Source of the DNA: Novosphingobium sp.
GTDB taxonomy: Bacteria > Pseudomonadota > Alphaproteobacteria > Sphingomonadales > Sphingomonadaceae
DNA length: 64,000 nucleotides
Direction: 5' to 3'
Assembly: GCA_017745295.1 (NCBI GenBank)
Contig: JAGHZR010000009.1
Location: 1 to 64,000, forward strand
In this document: positions 7,944 through 17,138 of the stretch, piece after piece
How positions within the stretch are numbered: the stretch's first letter is position 1
Layout: the number at the start of each line of letters is the position of its first letter
Position numbers and translations under genes: made by a program
Notes under the pieces: model-generated
The model's database searches: none
What the model saw: the letters and a program-made list of their open reading frames with translations, nothing else
Told to the model about the DNA's origin: nothing

Positions 7944-8728
7944 ACGTGGCGGTCGACCGCTTCCTGAAACCGCTCGGGCTTCAGGCCCGCCCCGCCGATC
8001 CGGGACCTTACTGGCCGAAACGCCGGGTGGAGCGCATTCATCACCCCTTCCTTTTCCTCCTCGCGCCGCCCGGAGCGGGGACGACCGCCGTGGCCCGCCA
8101 TGTCGCCGCGCGCGCCGATGTCGTCGGCCTGCATTCCAGCTTCGAGGGGCAGCGGCTGGTGCGGGGACTGATGGACAACGACCAGTGGCTCGCCCAGAAA
8201 TTCATCGACTACGAGGCCGTGCTCGGCGGCTGGAGTGCGCGCATGGCTGATGTCGAGCGCAGCCGCAGCCACGCCTTCTTTCTGGAAAAAAGCCCGCCCC
8301 ATCTCGTCCGCTACGAGACGCTGTTCTCCCACTTCGCCGAATATCGCGTTGCCGTGTGCAACCGTGCGCCGCTGACCAATATCGATGCGCAGCTCAAGCG
8401 CTATGCCGTCCCCGCCTATCGCGGGGTTCCGCGCGAACAGGTGGTGCGGCATCTCGCGCACATGTGGATCTGGCGTAGCGGCTTGCTGCGCGATGCTGTC
8501 GAGCGTCACGGCTATCCGCTCGTCACTTACGAACGCTTTCGCAGCGATAACGATGCGATCCTGACGGCGTTCGAGCTGGAAGCGGCCGCCTCGGCCCCTG
8601 CGGCGGAGGATGAAGCCGGTTCGGCGCAAGTGCTCATGCTGACGACCGGAGAGCGCCGGATCGTCGCCGAGACCGTGGCCGAAGCGCCGGACCTGTTGGC
8701 GTTCTTCGGTTACGCGGAGGCTGATTAA
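7940..8728 (+). CDS. Sulfotransferase-like P-loop protein
   Basis: 262 residues. The segment FLFLLAPPGAGTTAVARHVA (about 37-56) looks like the PAPS 5'-phosphosulfate loop of cytosolic sulfotransferases: a strand, then a Gly-rich loop and a helix. Later parts (FLEKSPPHLVRYETLFSHF, then AEYRVAVCNRAP) resemble the second conserved block, where Lys-Ser and an Arg/Ser contact the 3'-phosphate. This suggests transfer of sulfate from PAPS to a sugar or other hydroxyl, but the loop is not canonical and function is inferred. The start is a GTG overlapping a six-codon upstream frame. It is next to the exopolysaccharide genes, so sulfation of that polymer is a reasonable hypothesis. No signal peptide. 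Confidence 0.65.
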   Translation: MNVAVDRFLKPLGLQARPADPGPYWPKRRVERIHHPFLFLLAPPGAGTTAVARHVAARADVVGLHSSFEGQRLVRGLMDNDQWLAQKFIDYEAVLGGWSARMADVERSRSHAFFLEKSPPHLVRYETLFSHFAEYRVAVCNRAPLTNIDAQLKRYAVPAYRGVPREQVVRHLAHMWIWRSGLLRDAVERHGYPLVTYERFRSDNDAILTAFELEAAASAPAAEDEAGSAQVLMLTTGERRIVAETVAEAPDLLAFFGYAEAD

Positions 8729-8765
8729 CCCGCCCTATCTTCTCGCAATGACGAGGGATTGGTTC

Positions 8766-10961
8766 TTAAGGCGAGGGATTGGCTCTCAATTCGCCCCGCG
8801 CGTAGTAGTATTGATAATACGCCATTTCCTCGCCCAGCACGGCCGAACTTCGCGTGTCCACCTGGGTCAGCAGCAGCCCGTAGATATGCGCCCCGGCGCG
8901 GTCGAGTTCGCGCAGCGCCGTCCTGACCACATTGCGCTGGGTGGTGCGCCAGCGCAGGATCATCAGCGTCACGTCCGCCATGGCTGCCAGCGCACGGGCC
9001 TCGGCCACCGGGATGACCGGCGCGATATCGAGCACGACGAGGTCGTATTCCTGCCGGAAGCGGTCGAACAGGGTGGCGGTGGCGTCGGAGTGGATGATGT
9101 CGAGCGGGGTCTGGGCCGTGGAATTGAGCGGCAGGACATGCGCCCCGGAGGGTTCGTCCACCACCAGCACGTCCTCGACCCGCGCCTCGCCGGTGAGCAC
9201 TTCGGCAAGGCCGGGACGGCCCCGCAAGTCGAGCGCGATCGTCGTGCCCATGCGGCGCACGTCGCAGTCGATCAGCAAGGTGCGGCGCCCTGCCATGGCG
9301 GCGGAGCGGGCGAGCGCGATGGCAGTGCTGGTCTTGCCCTCGCCGGGGATCGACGAGGTGATCCCCACCGAGCGGGCGACCTGGCCCTTGTGGCCGATCT
9401 TCAGCGCCGTCCAGATCGCCCGCACGGATTCGGCGAAAGGCGAGTCCTTGTGCGCGACGAGGAAGTCCGGCACGCCCAACGTCTCGTCCTTGTGGAAGTC
9501 GGGCTCGTCCATCGTCGTAATGTCGGGAAGGCTGCTGACCACTTCGTAGCCGGTCAGTTCCTCGGCCTCGGCGCGGGTGCGGATGCCGCGTTCGCGCCAT
9601 TCGAGCGTGAGCGCCAGCAGCACCGCGGCGATCACCCCGGCAATGCCGCCGCCCAGCATGTAGACGAGCAGGTCGGGCGAGGAGGGGCGGGGCGGCACCT
9701 GCGCGCGGGCGATGACCTGGGCCTTGCTCTTCTCCGTCCCGCGCGTGGCGAGTTCGACGCGGTAGCGGTCGAGGAAAGTCTGGTAGAGCTGGCGCGAGCT
9801 TTCGGCCACGCGCTCCAGTTCGTTGAGGCGCACCGAGGCGTTGTTGCCGGCCAGCAGGCGGCCCTTGGCGCCGCCGATGGCAGCTTGGATGGCGCCGACG
9901 CGCTGGCTGTCCACCTTGACGTCGGAACTGACCCCGGCGCTGGCGCGCGACACTTCGCGGCGCAGCGACTGGCGCGCGCTGTTCAGCTGGGCTTCGGTCC
10001 TCACCCGGTCCGGGTGGTTGGGGCCGAGCGTGGAGGACTGCTCGGCCAGTTTCACTTCCAAGGTCGAGACTTCGGTGCGCAAGTCGCGGATCACCGGGCT
10101 GCTGTTGACGGCGGTGCCGTTTTCCCCGGCATTGGCGCTGGCGCGGCCCTGCGAGGCGGCGAGTTCCGCCTTGGCCGAGGCGAGTTCGGTGTTGAGCGTG
10201 GAAAGCTCCTGCTGCGCGATCGTGCTGTCGTTGCTGACGGCGACGAGGTCCGCGCTGGCGCGATAGGAGGCGACGGCGGCCTCGGCCTTGATGACGTCGC
10301 CGCGCAGCTGGTCGAGCCGGCTGCGCAGCATGTTGATGTCCTGGCTGCGGGCGTTCTGCTCGCCCTGCACTTGCCCGCTGACATAGGCGTCGGCCACGGC
10401 ATTGGCGACCATCGCCGAGACTTGCGGATCGCGCGAGCGGTAGGCGAGGTTTATCGCATAGGAGAGACCCTGACGCGCGACGGTGAGATTGGCGCGCAGG
10501 ATGTTGGCGGCGGCGGCTTCGCTCAGCGGCCCCACGGCATCGGGCGCGGAAGCGGCGAGGAAGGCGCGGTTGGTGTTGAGCCGGGCATTGTGCACGGCTG
10601 CCGTCGCGACTTCCGGCGAGAGCAGGACCTGGACTTCGGTATCGACCGCCGGGGAATCGACGATCGTATCCTTGTTGCTCTGCGCGGTGCGGACGAGCTG
10701 CTGGTCGCCCCGGTCGAGCGCGAGGACGACGCTGGCATCGTACTTCTTGACCGCCAGGGCATAGGCCAGCGCGGTGACCGCCAATACGGCGAGGATCGTG
10801 AGAAGCATCGCCCATTTGTGCCGCCAGGCCAGCGTGGCCAGCCACGACAGGTCGATCAGCTTGCCGGCGTCGGGACCGGAGGCTACGCCGGAAGCGGCGG
10901 GATCGGTCAGTCCCAGCCTCTGCGCCGCGGAAGGATCAAGCTTGTTCGATGCCACGTGCAA
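8766..10961 (-). CDS. Polysaccharide copolymerase fused to a BY-type tyrosine kinase (Wzz/Wzc-like)
   Basis: Inner-membrane protein that controls polymer length and export. About 731 residues. Seen: first membrane segment at about 40-62, a long coiled-coil Wzz periplasmic domain, a second membrane segment before LEWRERGIRTRAEAEEL, then a cytoplasmic kinase. Walker A is SSIPGEGKTS (Lys about 553), Walker A' LLIDCDVRRMG, Walker B DLVVLDIAP. The C-terminus has the autophosphorylated Tyr cluster YYQYYY. It is the fused one-protein form typical of Gram-negatives. The TTG at 10961 is seven bases after GGAAGG and is preferred; a GTG at 10955 is the alternative. Downstream of a glycosyltransferase gene with a 52-base gap. 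The OPX exporter (Wza) is not in this window. Confidence 0.93.
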   Translation of the reverse strand: MHVASNKLDPSAAQRLGLTDPAASGVASGPDAGKLIDLSWLATLAWRHKWAMLLTILAVLAVTALAYALAVKKYDASVVLALDRGDQQLVRTAQSNKDTIVDSPAVDTEVQVLLSPEVATAAVHNARLNTNRAFLAASAPDAVGPLSEAAAANILRANLTVARQGLSYAINLAYRSRDPQVSAMVANAVADAYVSGQVQGEQNARSQDINMLRSRLDQLRGDVIKAEAAVASYRASADLVAVSNDSTIAQQELSTLNTELASAKAELAASQGRASANAGENGTAVNSSPVIRDLRTEVSTLEVKLAEQSSTLGPNHPDRVRTEAQLNSARQSLRREVSRASAGVSSDVKVDSQRVGAIQAAIGGAKGRLLAGNNASVRLNELERVAESSRQLYQTFLDRYRVELATRGTEKSKAQVIARAQVPPRPSSPDLLVYMLGGGIAGVIAAVLLALTLEWRERGIRTRAEAEELTGYEVVSSLPDITTMDEPDFHKDETLGVPDFLVAHKDSPFAESVRAIWTALKIGHKGQVARSVGITSSIPGEGKTSTAIALARSAAMAGRRTLLIDCDVRRMGTTIALDLRGRPGLAEVLTGEARVEDVLVVDEPSGAHVLPLNSTAQTPLDIIHSDATATLFDRFRQEYDLVVLDIAPVIPVAEARALAAMADVTLMILRWRTTQRNVVRTALRELDRAGAHIYGLLLTQVDTRSSAVLGEEMAYYQYYYARGELRANPSP

Positions 10962-11013
10962 GTTTCTACCTTCCGGGAATCGCGGAAATTCGCAGGGTCT
11001 ATTCTGCGAGCCT

Positions 11014-12048
11014 TCACCCTTTGATATCCATGAGAAACAGGTAGTAACCCGAAATCTCAGCCACCACGGCCTCGGGCGAGCGGCGGCGGACGAAGTCTTC
11101 GGGCACGGTGCCCGCCACGGACCGCGCGGTCTCGGCGGCTTCGGCAATCTGCCAATGGGTTAGCGGAGCTTCGATGGCGATGGCGCGGGGGCCGCCGAGT
11201 TCGTCCAGCAGCGGTTCGAAGGCGGCGATGCGCGAGACCAGCAGCGGCGTGCCGCGCTCGGCGGCGAGAACCGCGAGGCCGCTGTTCTCGCCGCTCTCGT
11301 AAGGGAGCAGCAGCAGGGCGGCTTCGGCGAGGCGGTCGGCCATCTGCTGGTCGCTCAGGCGCTCCAGCGTCCATTCGATCCGCCAGCCACGTGCGGCCAA
11401 AGCGTTCAGGCGGTGTTCGAGCGCTTGGCCGGAAGCCTCATCCTCGGGGCGACCGTGGACGAGATAACGGCGTGCGTCCGGTAGCGCCTGTTCCAGCGCG
11501 GTGAGGAAAGCGTCGAGGCCCTTGTAGGCCTTGATGTCGCCGAGGAAGGCAATGGTTTCCGGGGTGTCCGGCACGAGGTCCGGCTGCGGATAGGCGTCCG
11601 AATAGGTCCAGTGCGGCGCGACCAGCGCGGGCAATGCGGCGAGTGCCGGATAATGCGCGCGGGCCTGCTCAAGGCTGTCCTGCGAGAGGGCGTGGACGCC
11701 GTCAAGCCGGGCGATCAGGCGCTTCATCCAGAAGCGTTCGAGCCGGGGCCGCTCGCCTTCGTGCGAGGCGACGTTGTGCATGGTCCAGACGATCTTCGCC
11801 CCCCGCGCCTTCTGCAGCGCGAGGAAAGCGGACCAGACCGCGATCGTGCGCAGGCTGCCGAACAGGCTCGCGCGGACGACTTTCTGCGGCCAGTGCAAGT
11901 GAATAACATCGCAGCGCCCGATGAAGCGTCCCGGCCAGCCGGGTGAGCAGACTTTGTGCCCCAGCCGCCTGAGCTGCGTGACGAGGATCGCGGTATAGGG
12001 GTTGCTGAGGCGGTTTTCCTCGCCGGGGAAGCACCAGATCCGAAGCAT
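11014..12048 (-). CDS. GT-B fold glycosyltransferase of the exopolysaccharide cluster
   Basis: 344 residues, cytoplasmic and probably membrane-associated. Seen: an N-terminal Rossmann-like half (MLRIWCFPGEENRLSNPYTAIL, then CDVIHLHWPQKVV and KIVWTMHNV) and a C-terminal half with TIAFLGDIKAYKGLDAFL and the donor-binding region LLLLPYESGENSGLAVLAAERGTP broken across the usual E-x7-E spacing. These are features of GT4-like retaining enzymes; donor and acceptor cannot be read from sequence. The ATG at 12048 has AGGAAG upstream. It is in one direction with the copolymerase gene and divergent from another glycosyltransferase at 12144; the 95-base AT-rich gap between them should hold both promoters. 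Confidence 0.88.
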   Translation of the reverse strand: MLRIWCFPGEENRLSNPYTAILVTQLRRLGHKVCSPGWPGRFIGRCDVIHLHWPQKVVRASLFGSLRTIAVWSAFLALQKARGAKIVWTMHNVASHEGERPRLERFWMKRLIARLDGVHALSQDSLEQARAHYPALAALPALVAPHWTYSDAYPQPDLVPDTPETIAFLGDIKAYKGLDAFLTALEQALPDARRYLVHGRPEDEASGQALEHRLNALAARGWRIEWTLERLSDQQMADRLAEAALLLLPYESGENSGLAVLAAERGTPLLVSRIAAFEPLLDELGGPRAIAIEAPLTHWQIAEAAETARSVAGTVPEDFVRRRSPEAVVAEISGYYLFLMDIKG

Positions 12049-12143
12049 GGCTTCCTTCTGCTACGGCTTATATACCTAATTGCATTGGCTAGTTTCTTTG
12101 TTTGCACCGCACAATGGCGATTAAGTCTAGTCGCGGGGCGCCG

Positions 12144-13250
12144 ATGCGAGTCGAACGGGTCGTCTTTCCATTCACCAACGAGAAGATCGGCGGGAGCCAC
12201 GTCTCCGCCTTCACGCTGGGCACGACCCTGCAGCGTGATCATGGCGTGGACGTGGTGGTGGCCTGTCCGAAAGGGAGTCTGATCGAACGGGTTGCGCGCG
12301 AGCGCAGCTTCCGGATCTGGCCGCTCGACGAGAAGCCTGTCTTCCGCCACGGCCTCGTCGCCGAAGCGCGCCTGCTGCCGCAGCGGCTGGCGATCCTTGC
12401 GGGACAGCCGCAAGGCACGGTGATCCACAACAACGACCTTTCCGCGCAGCAGAGCTGGGGACCGGCGGCGCGGCTGCGCGGGATTGCCAGCATCTATCAC
12501 AACCGTGCGTTCAACCGGCCGGTTCTGCCGAACCTCCTCGTCATGGCCACGGCGCAGCGGATCGTCTGCATCTCGCGCGCGGTCGAGGAGCGCCTGCCCG
12601 ACTGGCTGCGCCGCCGCTCGGTGCGGATCGACAACCCTTTCGATCTTCCTGCCGCAGTGGACGCCGCGGTGCTGCGGCAACGCTTTGCCGCGGAATTTCC
12701 GGTCGCGCGGGAAGGGCCGCTGATCGGCTTCATCGGCAATTTCGCCGAGCGCAAGCGCCCGCGTTTCTTTCTGGAAATGGCGCGGGCGGTGCTGGCGGAG
12801 ATGCCGCACGCGGTCTTCGTGATCTTCGGCCGTGCGGTGGACGAGACGAAGCAGGACCTCGAAGCCTTCGCAGCGCAGTTGGGGATCGCGGAGCGGGTGA
12901 TCTTCGCGGGCTTTCGCCTGCCAGTGGAGGAGAACATCGCCCTGCTCGATCTGCTGGCGATCACTGCGGTCGAGGAGCCCTTGGGGCGCACGCCGTTGGA
13001 GGCCTTGATGCTCGGCGTGGCTTACGTTGCCACTGACGATGCTGGTCTTAGCGAGACCGGGCACCGGTTCGGGGGCGGGCTACTGGTGCCGCGCGAGGCA
13101 GGTCCCGGCGCATTCGCAGCGACGGTGGTGCAGGCGCTCGGCGCGGTGCGGCCGGATTACGTGGAAGAACGGCAGCGTGCCCGCGACAGCCTTTCGGCCG
13201 CCAGTCATACGGCGCAGATACTAAAGGTTTATGAGGCATTGCTCGGTTAG
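12144..13250 (+). CDS. GT-B fold glycosyltransferase (GT4-like)
   Basis: About 368 residues. Seen: MRVERVVFPFTNEKIGGSHVSAF at the start, with the Gly-Gly loop of GT4 enzymes; GLIGFIGNFAERKRP-type domain-junction sequence (GPLIGFIGNFAERKRPRFFL) near residue 195; and the EEPLGRTPLEALMLGVAYVATD nucleotide-sugar region with its two conserved Glu residues. It should add a sugar to the lipid-linked repeat unit on the cytoplasmic face. Starts at 12102 (TTG) and 12114 (ATG) are in frame, but homologous folds begin at MRVER, so 12144 is used. It is the only plus-strand gene among the glycosyltransferases of this block, divergent from 11014-12048. Confidence 0.85.
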   Translation: MRVERVVFPFTNEKIGGSHVSAFTLGTTLQRDHGVDVVVACPKGSLIERVARERSFRIWPLDEKPVFRHGLVAEARLLPQRLAILAGQPQGTVIHNNDLSAQQSWGPAARLRGIASIYHNRAFNRPVLPNLLVMATAQRIVCISRAVEERLPDWLRRRSVRIDNPFDLPAAVDAAVLRQRFAAEFPVAREGPLIGFIGNFAERKRPRFFLEMARAVLAEMPHAVFVIFGRAVDETKQDLEAFAAQLGIAERVIFAGFRLPVEENIALLDLLAITAVEEPLGRTPLEALMLGVAYVATDDAGLSETGHRFGGGLLVPREAGPGAFAATVVQALGAVRPDYVEERQRARDSLSAASHTAQILKVYEALLG

Positions 13251-13297
13251 ATCGCGCGTTTTGTTTCACTATCTCTGACATCGCCCAAAACCACCTT

Positions 13298-13395
13298 CGT
13301 AATCCCCGCGAAGGCGGGGATCCCGCTTTTCTTGCGGCAGGTCGGGAGGTCGAAAAAAGGAAGCGAGGCCCCCGCCTTCGCGGGGGCGACGGGGT
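13298..13395. repeat. Second palindrome family, paired GC-rich hairpins
   Basis: Two hairpins, AATCCCCGCGAAGGCGGGGAT at the left and CCCCCGCCTTCGCGGGGG at the right, are themselves roughly inverted copies of each other and flank a purine-rich spacer. They lie between convergent genes and could end transcription from both. This motif, with core CCGCGAAGGCGG, is unlike the TCGCAATGAC family found elsewhere in the window. Confidence 0.8.
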
Positions 13396-13429
13396 GTAGG
13401 TTGCGGGAGTACATGCCGCCCCTAAACCA

Positions 13430-14488
13430 CTAGATCGCCATGCGCTGGTCCACCGTGACCTTTGAGCCGGAATAGCTGGTCGAGCTGTTCAGGACCTGGT
13501 CCGGCTTGGCGATCAGGCGCTTGATGTGCAGATTGACCACGCCGTCTTCGGCACGGAACAACGGCACCGAGGGGTCGCCAGAGGCGATCAGCACGTCGAT
13601 GGTGAGGGTGCGCGTGGCGGTTTTGCTGCCCTTGCCGATGATGCCGACGAAGCGGTTGGTGCCCAGTTCGACGAGGCCGTGGCTCTGGCTGGTCCAGGCC
13701 TTGATCCCCTGCCGGCATCCCGCGAGATAGACGTTGTCCACCCGCACATTGCCCTTGATGTCGAGGCAGGCGTCGCTGGCGTTCAGCACGCGGCCGTTGG
13801 AGATCGTGCCGGAATAGCCCGCCTCCGTCGAAATACCGTCGACGTTCAGGTAATGGCTGCCCGGCGCCATGAACAGATTCTGGAAGTCGAAGTTACTGAT
13901 TTCAAAGGTGCCGACATCGTTGGCGTCCTTGCCCTTGAGAGTAATGGCGCCCCAGGCGTCGTCGCTGTTGATGGCGGGGTGGTCCTTGTCGCCGATCCAG
14001 ACGAGGTCGCGGAACACTGCCTTGCCGATGCCGTTGCTGACATTGACGAGGCCGAGGCCCAGTGTCGCATCGGCGCGCGCCTGTGTGTCGGACACGCGCT
14101 GGACCTGGAGATCGGGCACGTTCTCGCCGCGCATCAGCGGGCCGTAGCGCTGCGATTTGACGTCCTGCATCACGAAACCGCTGGCGTCTCTGCCGTTGAC
14201 CAGGATCTTGCCGTCGGCAATGCACAGTTTCGACACGCCCGGCGTCGCATCCGTCAGGCGGATAGTCGGCACGGCCTTGCAGGCTGCGGAACCCACTTGC
14301 GGGGCGGCGATCGAAGGCATCCGGAATGTCGTCGCGGCCGTTGTCGCACTGGCGGTCGTGACGGGGGCGGTCGTGACGGAGGCGGTCGTGACGGGCGCGG
14401 CGACCACGCTCGACAGCGAAGCGGACGGCACGCCGGTGGACGATCCCATCGCAGTCAGCGGAAGTGCAAAGACAAGCGTTCGGAACAT
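13430..14488 (-). CDS. Exported right-handed beta-helix protein
   Basis: About 352 residues with a signal peptide, then a Thr/Ala/Val-rich linker, then a domain with the regular short-strand pattern of parallel beta-helix proteins (for example VSNGIGKAVFRDLVWIG, FEISNFDFQNLFM, ISNGRVLNASDACLDIKG, VRVDNVYLAGCRQGIKAW). Such folds occur in polysaccharide lyases, epimerases and hydrolases; the catalytic residues cannot be assigned. The ATG at 14488 has GGAAAA upstream; a TTG at 14500 is the alternative. Its place among exopolysaccharide genes suggests trimming, modifying or binding the secreted polymer in the periplasm or outside. The linker is coded by 15-bp tandem repeats. Confidence 0.75.
   Translation of the reverse strand: MFRTLVFALPLTAMGSSTGVPSASLSSVVAAPVTTASVTTAPVTTASATTAATTFRMPSIAAPQVGSAACKAVPTIRLTDATPGVSKLCIADGKILVNGRDASGFVMQDVKSQRYGPLMRGENVPDLQVQRVSDTQARADATLGLGLVNVSNGIGKAVFRDLVWIGDKDHPAINSDDAWGAITLKGKDANDVGTFEISNFDFQNLFMAPGSHYLNVDGISTEAGYSGTISNGRVLNASDACLDIKGNVRVDNVYLAGCRQGIKAWTSQSHGLVELGTNRFVGIIGKGSKTATRTLTIDVLIASGDPSVPLFRAEDGVVNLHIKRLIAKPDQVLNSSTSYSGSKVTVDQRMAI
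14351..14395. repeat. Three 15-bp tandem repeats in the linker of the beta-helix gene
   Basis: The unit GGCGGTCGTGACGGG occurs three times, the middle copy with one change. On the minus strand each copy encodes a Val-Thr-Thr-Ala-(Pro/Ser)-type pentapeptide, so copy-number change would alter linker length in frame. Confidence 0.9.
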
Positions 14489-14630
14489 GATGTTTTCCAA
14501 TGACTTATGCGGTGTGTCGAGATTTATTTACGGAGGCATCGCGAATAGTCTCATTCGCATGGCCTGATTCTGCTCGGTTACTTGCCGAAGCGATGTCCAG
14601 GTCACAACTTGCGGCACGCGGAAAATGTCC

Positions 14631-15974
14631 TCAAACGGGGCGGAGCGCTGCTTGATTTGCGACGGGCCGTTTCGCCATCCGGCCCTGCAAGTTGGCATGG
14701 ACAGTGAATCCGCAGAGCAATCCGTAGAACAACAGGCCCTCGATCATCCAGAACGGCATCGTCGCCATGTTGAGCAGGAAGAAGCCCAGATGCGCCATGA
14801 CCAGCGTGAAGCGCGCGGGCGTTCGCGCGGTCAGCGCCAGGACGAACATCCAGATCCACAGCAGCAGCATCGCCGCCACGCCGAGCACGCCCAGTTCGTA
14901 GAGCGTGGAGATCAGCGTGTTGTGCGCATAGTAGCGATAGCGCCCCTCCCAGGCATTGGCGCCGAAGCCCAGCATGTGCTGCGGCGGGGTGCCCGCCTCC
15001 CAGGCGTTGACGTACTGGCTCCACAGCAGCAGCCGCCCGGAGAGCAGGGCCTGGTCGGCGCGGCTGAACTCGCCGGGATCCTTGCTGAGGATCGCCGGGT
15101 TCTGTGCCAGGGTCTTGATTGCATCGAAGCGGTCGCCCGCGACGATCGGCAGCACCGGCACCGCCGAAAGCAACAGCAGCAGGCCGAGGATGGTCGCGAT
15201 GGGGCGCTGGGCGGGACGCACCGCTCCGGTAATGCTGGCGATGAACAGGCCCAGCATGAGCGGCCCGGCGGTGATGATCGCCGTGCGATAGTTCGCGGCG
15301 AAAATCCCGCCGAGGCAGATCGCGGCGATGGCCAGCTTGTAGAGCGCGCGCAACCGGGGGTTGAGGATTGCGGTCAGCAGGCCGGTGAGCAGGATGATCG
15401 AGAAGCTGGCCTCGTGATTGTAGCCGCCGATGTAGGAAGTGGAGCCGTCGCTTTCGGTCGCCTTGGCGATGTGCAGGAGCAGACTGAAGCCTTGCAGCAG
15501 CAGCGGCAGCAGGAAGGTGAACAGCAGCCGCAGCAGCACTTTTCCGGCGCCGTCGGCCATGAAGGCGTCGTAGGCGGTGAGCGCGATGATCGCGAAATAG
15601 GCGTATTTCACTAGGCTCTCGACCGCGCCGGACGCCTCGCCGTTGAGCATCATACTCATCACGATCACCAGCAGCAGCGGCACCACCGGGGCGAGGATCA
15701 GCGGCACCGCGCGGCTGCGCAGGAGCAGGAGGCTGCCGATCAGCACCAGCACGACCGAGGCCAGCGCGTTCCAGCTCAGCCCCAGCGGCGAGGAGGCGAA
15801 GGAAAATTTCGGCATTGCCGACATTGCCAGGCGCAGGGCGAAGGCCAGGATCAGGAACCGCGTCGATGCGCCTACGCGCAGGCAGAGCACCACGACGAGC
15901 ACGCAGAACAGCAGCATCGTCGGCAGCAGCAGGAAGATCGGGATGGGCGGGCTGCCCGAAGTCAGTGCCAGCAT
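14631..15974 (-). CDS. O-antigen ligase / Wzy-type polymerase membrane protein
   Basis: 447 residues with about eleven hydrophobic membrane segments spread over the length and a larger periplasmic loop at about 290-350 (PAILSKDPGEFSRADQALLSGR onward) before the last group of segments. The loop contains GRLLLWSQYVNAWEAG and GFGANAWEGRYRYYAHNTLI, matching the Wzy_C/O-antigen ligase pattern, in which Arg and His residues of the loop contact the lipid-linked sugar. It should polymerise repeat units of the exopolysaccharide in the periplasm; ligation to lipid A core is the other role of the family. The ATG at 15974 is 18 bases after the stop of the upstream glycosyltransferase gene, in the same operon. 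Confidence 0.87.
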   Translation of the reverse strand: MLALTSGSPPIPIFLLLPTMLLFCVLVVVLCLRVGASTRFLILAFALRLAMSAMPKFSFASSPLGLSWNALASVVLVLIGSLLLLRSRAVPLILAPVVPLLLVIVMSMMLNGEASGAVESLVKYAYFAIIALTAYDAFMADGAGKVLLRLLFTFLLPLLLQGFSLLLHIAKATESDGSTSYIGGYNHEASFSIILLTGLLTAILNPRLRALYKLAIAAICLGGIFAANYRTAIITAGPLMLGLFIASITGAVRPAQRPIATILGLLLLLSAVPVLPIVAGDRFDAIKTLAQNPAILSKDPGEFSRADQALLSGRLLLWSQYVNAWEAGTPPQHMLGFGANAWEGRYRYYAHNTLISTLYELGVLGVAAMLLLWIWMFVLALTARTPARFTLVMAHLGFFLLNMATMPFWMIEGLLFYGLLCGFTVHANLQGRMAKRPVANQAALRPV

Positions 15975-15992
15975 CGCGTGCTCCCGGTCCTG

Positions 15993-17138
15993 TCAGTTGG
16001 CATGGGTGAGGGCATGGCGATGCCTCCTGCGGCCCTTGAGCTTGCGATACGTGGCGGCAGTGCGCGTGGCCACTTCGTCCCAGTCCATCAGGCTATCGGG
16101 CAGCAGGCCTTTCGCCTCGCGCGCTTCGGCATGGTCGGCGAGGCGCGCGGCGAGGGCGGCGACGTCGCCGACCGGGAAGTAGCGGCCGGGTGGCAGGTCG
16201 AGGTCGAGGTTGGGCTGGATGTCGCTGAGCAGGACCGGACAGCCGCAGGCCAGCGCTTCCAGCGCGGCGATCGGCAGGCCCTCGTGGAAGGAGGGCAGCA
16301 CGAAAAGCGCGGCATTGCGCAGCAGCACGCCCAGCCGCGCGCGCGAGACCATGCCGAGGAAACGGATGCGCGGTTCGGCCCCAATCTCCGCGCCTGCCAG
16401 CAGGTCCTGCGCATAGCGGTCGTCCTTGCGACCGGCTCCGGCGATGACCAGCGTGCGAGTGTCGTTGCTGCGCCGGAACGCCTCGACGAGAATATGGATG
16501 CCCTTTTCCGGAACCAGCCGTGCCACGCAGATGACGTAGTTTCCGGCAATGAGGGCCAGTTCGTCCAGCACTTCCGCGTCGCTTTGCGGCGAAGGGGGCA
16601 TCGTGCTGACGCCGTTGGGAATGAATTCGACCCGCTCGGCTCGTGCCGGATAACGCGCTTTCATGCGCGCCGCGAGCGAGGGGGAGACGCAGACCACGCG
16701 GTCGGCGGAGCGGACGCCGAGCCACTCGCCGAGCTTGAGCATGAGGCGGGCGCCGCGCCCCCATTTCTCGCGGTCGTAGTCGGCGCCGTGGTGGGTCAGC
16801 AGCACGCCGAGGCCGAGCAGGCGCGCGAGCGGTGCGAAGAGGGCCGGGCCGACCGCGTGGATATGCACGGCGTCCGCGCCACGGCGGCGGGCGTGGAGAA
16901 TGCCGACGAGGGTGGAGACGAGCGCCTCGCTCACGCGCCCGGTCGGCGAATAGAGCGGGGTCAGCGCGACATGGCGAAAGCTGGTCATCGCGGGATCGAC
17001 ATAGGGCGCGCGGCAGCAGACCTCGATCTCGATGCCGGGATCGAGCGCGACGATGCGCGGCAGCAATTCCTCACAGTGGGTCTCCACTCCGCCCATCACG
17101 CCGGGAATGCCGCGCAAGCCGGTGACGCAGACTTTCAT
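15993..17138 (-). CDS. GT4-family glycosyltransferase
   Basis: 381 residues. Seen: MKVCVTGLRGIPGVMGGVET at the start with the acceptor-side Gly loop, THHGADYDREKWG near 130, VICVARLVPEKGIHILVEAF at the start of the donor domain and SFHEGLPIAALEALACGCPV with the two Glu residues of the E-x7-E motif. This is a complete retaining GT-B enzyme acting in the cytoplasm on the lipid-linked intermediate. The ATG at 17138 overlaps the stop of the upstream glycosyltransferase by four bases (ATGA), showing translational coupling. Donor sugar unknown. Confidence 0.9.
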   Translation of the reverse strand: MKVCVTGLRGIPGVMGGVETHCEELLPRIVALDPGIEIEVCCRAPYVDPAMTSFRHVALTPLYSPTGRVSEALVSTLVGILHARRRGADAVHIHAVGPALFAPLARLLGLGVLLTHHGADYDREKWGRGARLMLKLGEWLGVRSADRVVCVSPSLAARMKARYPARAERVEFIPNGVSTMPPSPQSDAEVLDELALIAGNYVICVARLVPEKGIHILVEAFRRSNDTRTLVIAGAGRKDDRYAQDLLAGAEIGAEPRIRFLGMVSRARLGVLLRNAALFVLPSFHEGLPIAALEALACGCPVLLSDIQPNLDLDLPPGRYFPVGDVAALAARLADHAEAREAKGLLPDSLMDWDEVATRTAATYRKLKGRRRHRHALTHAN

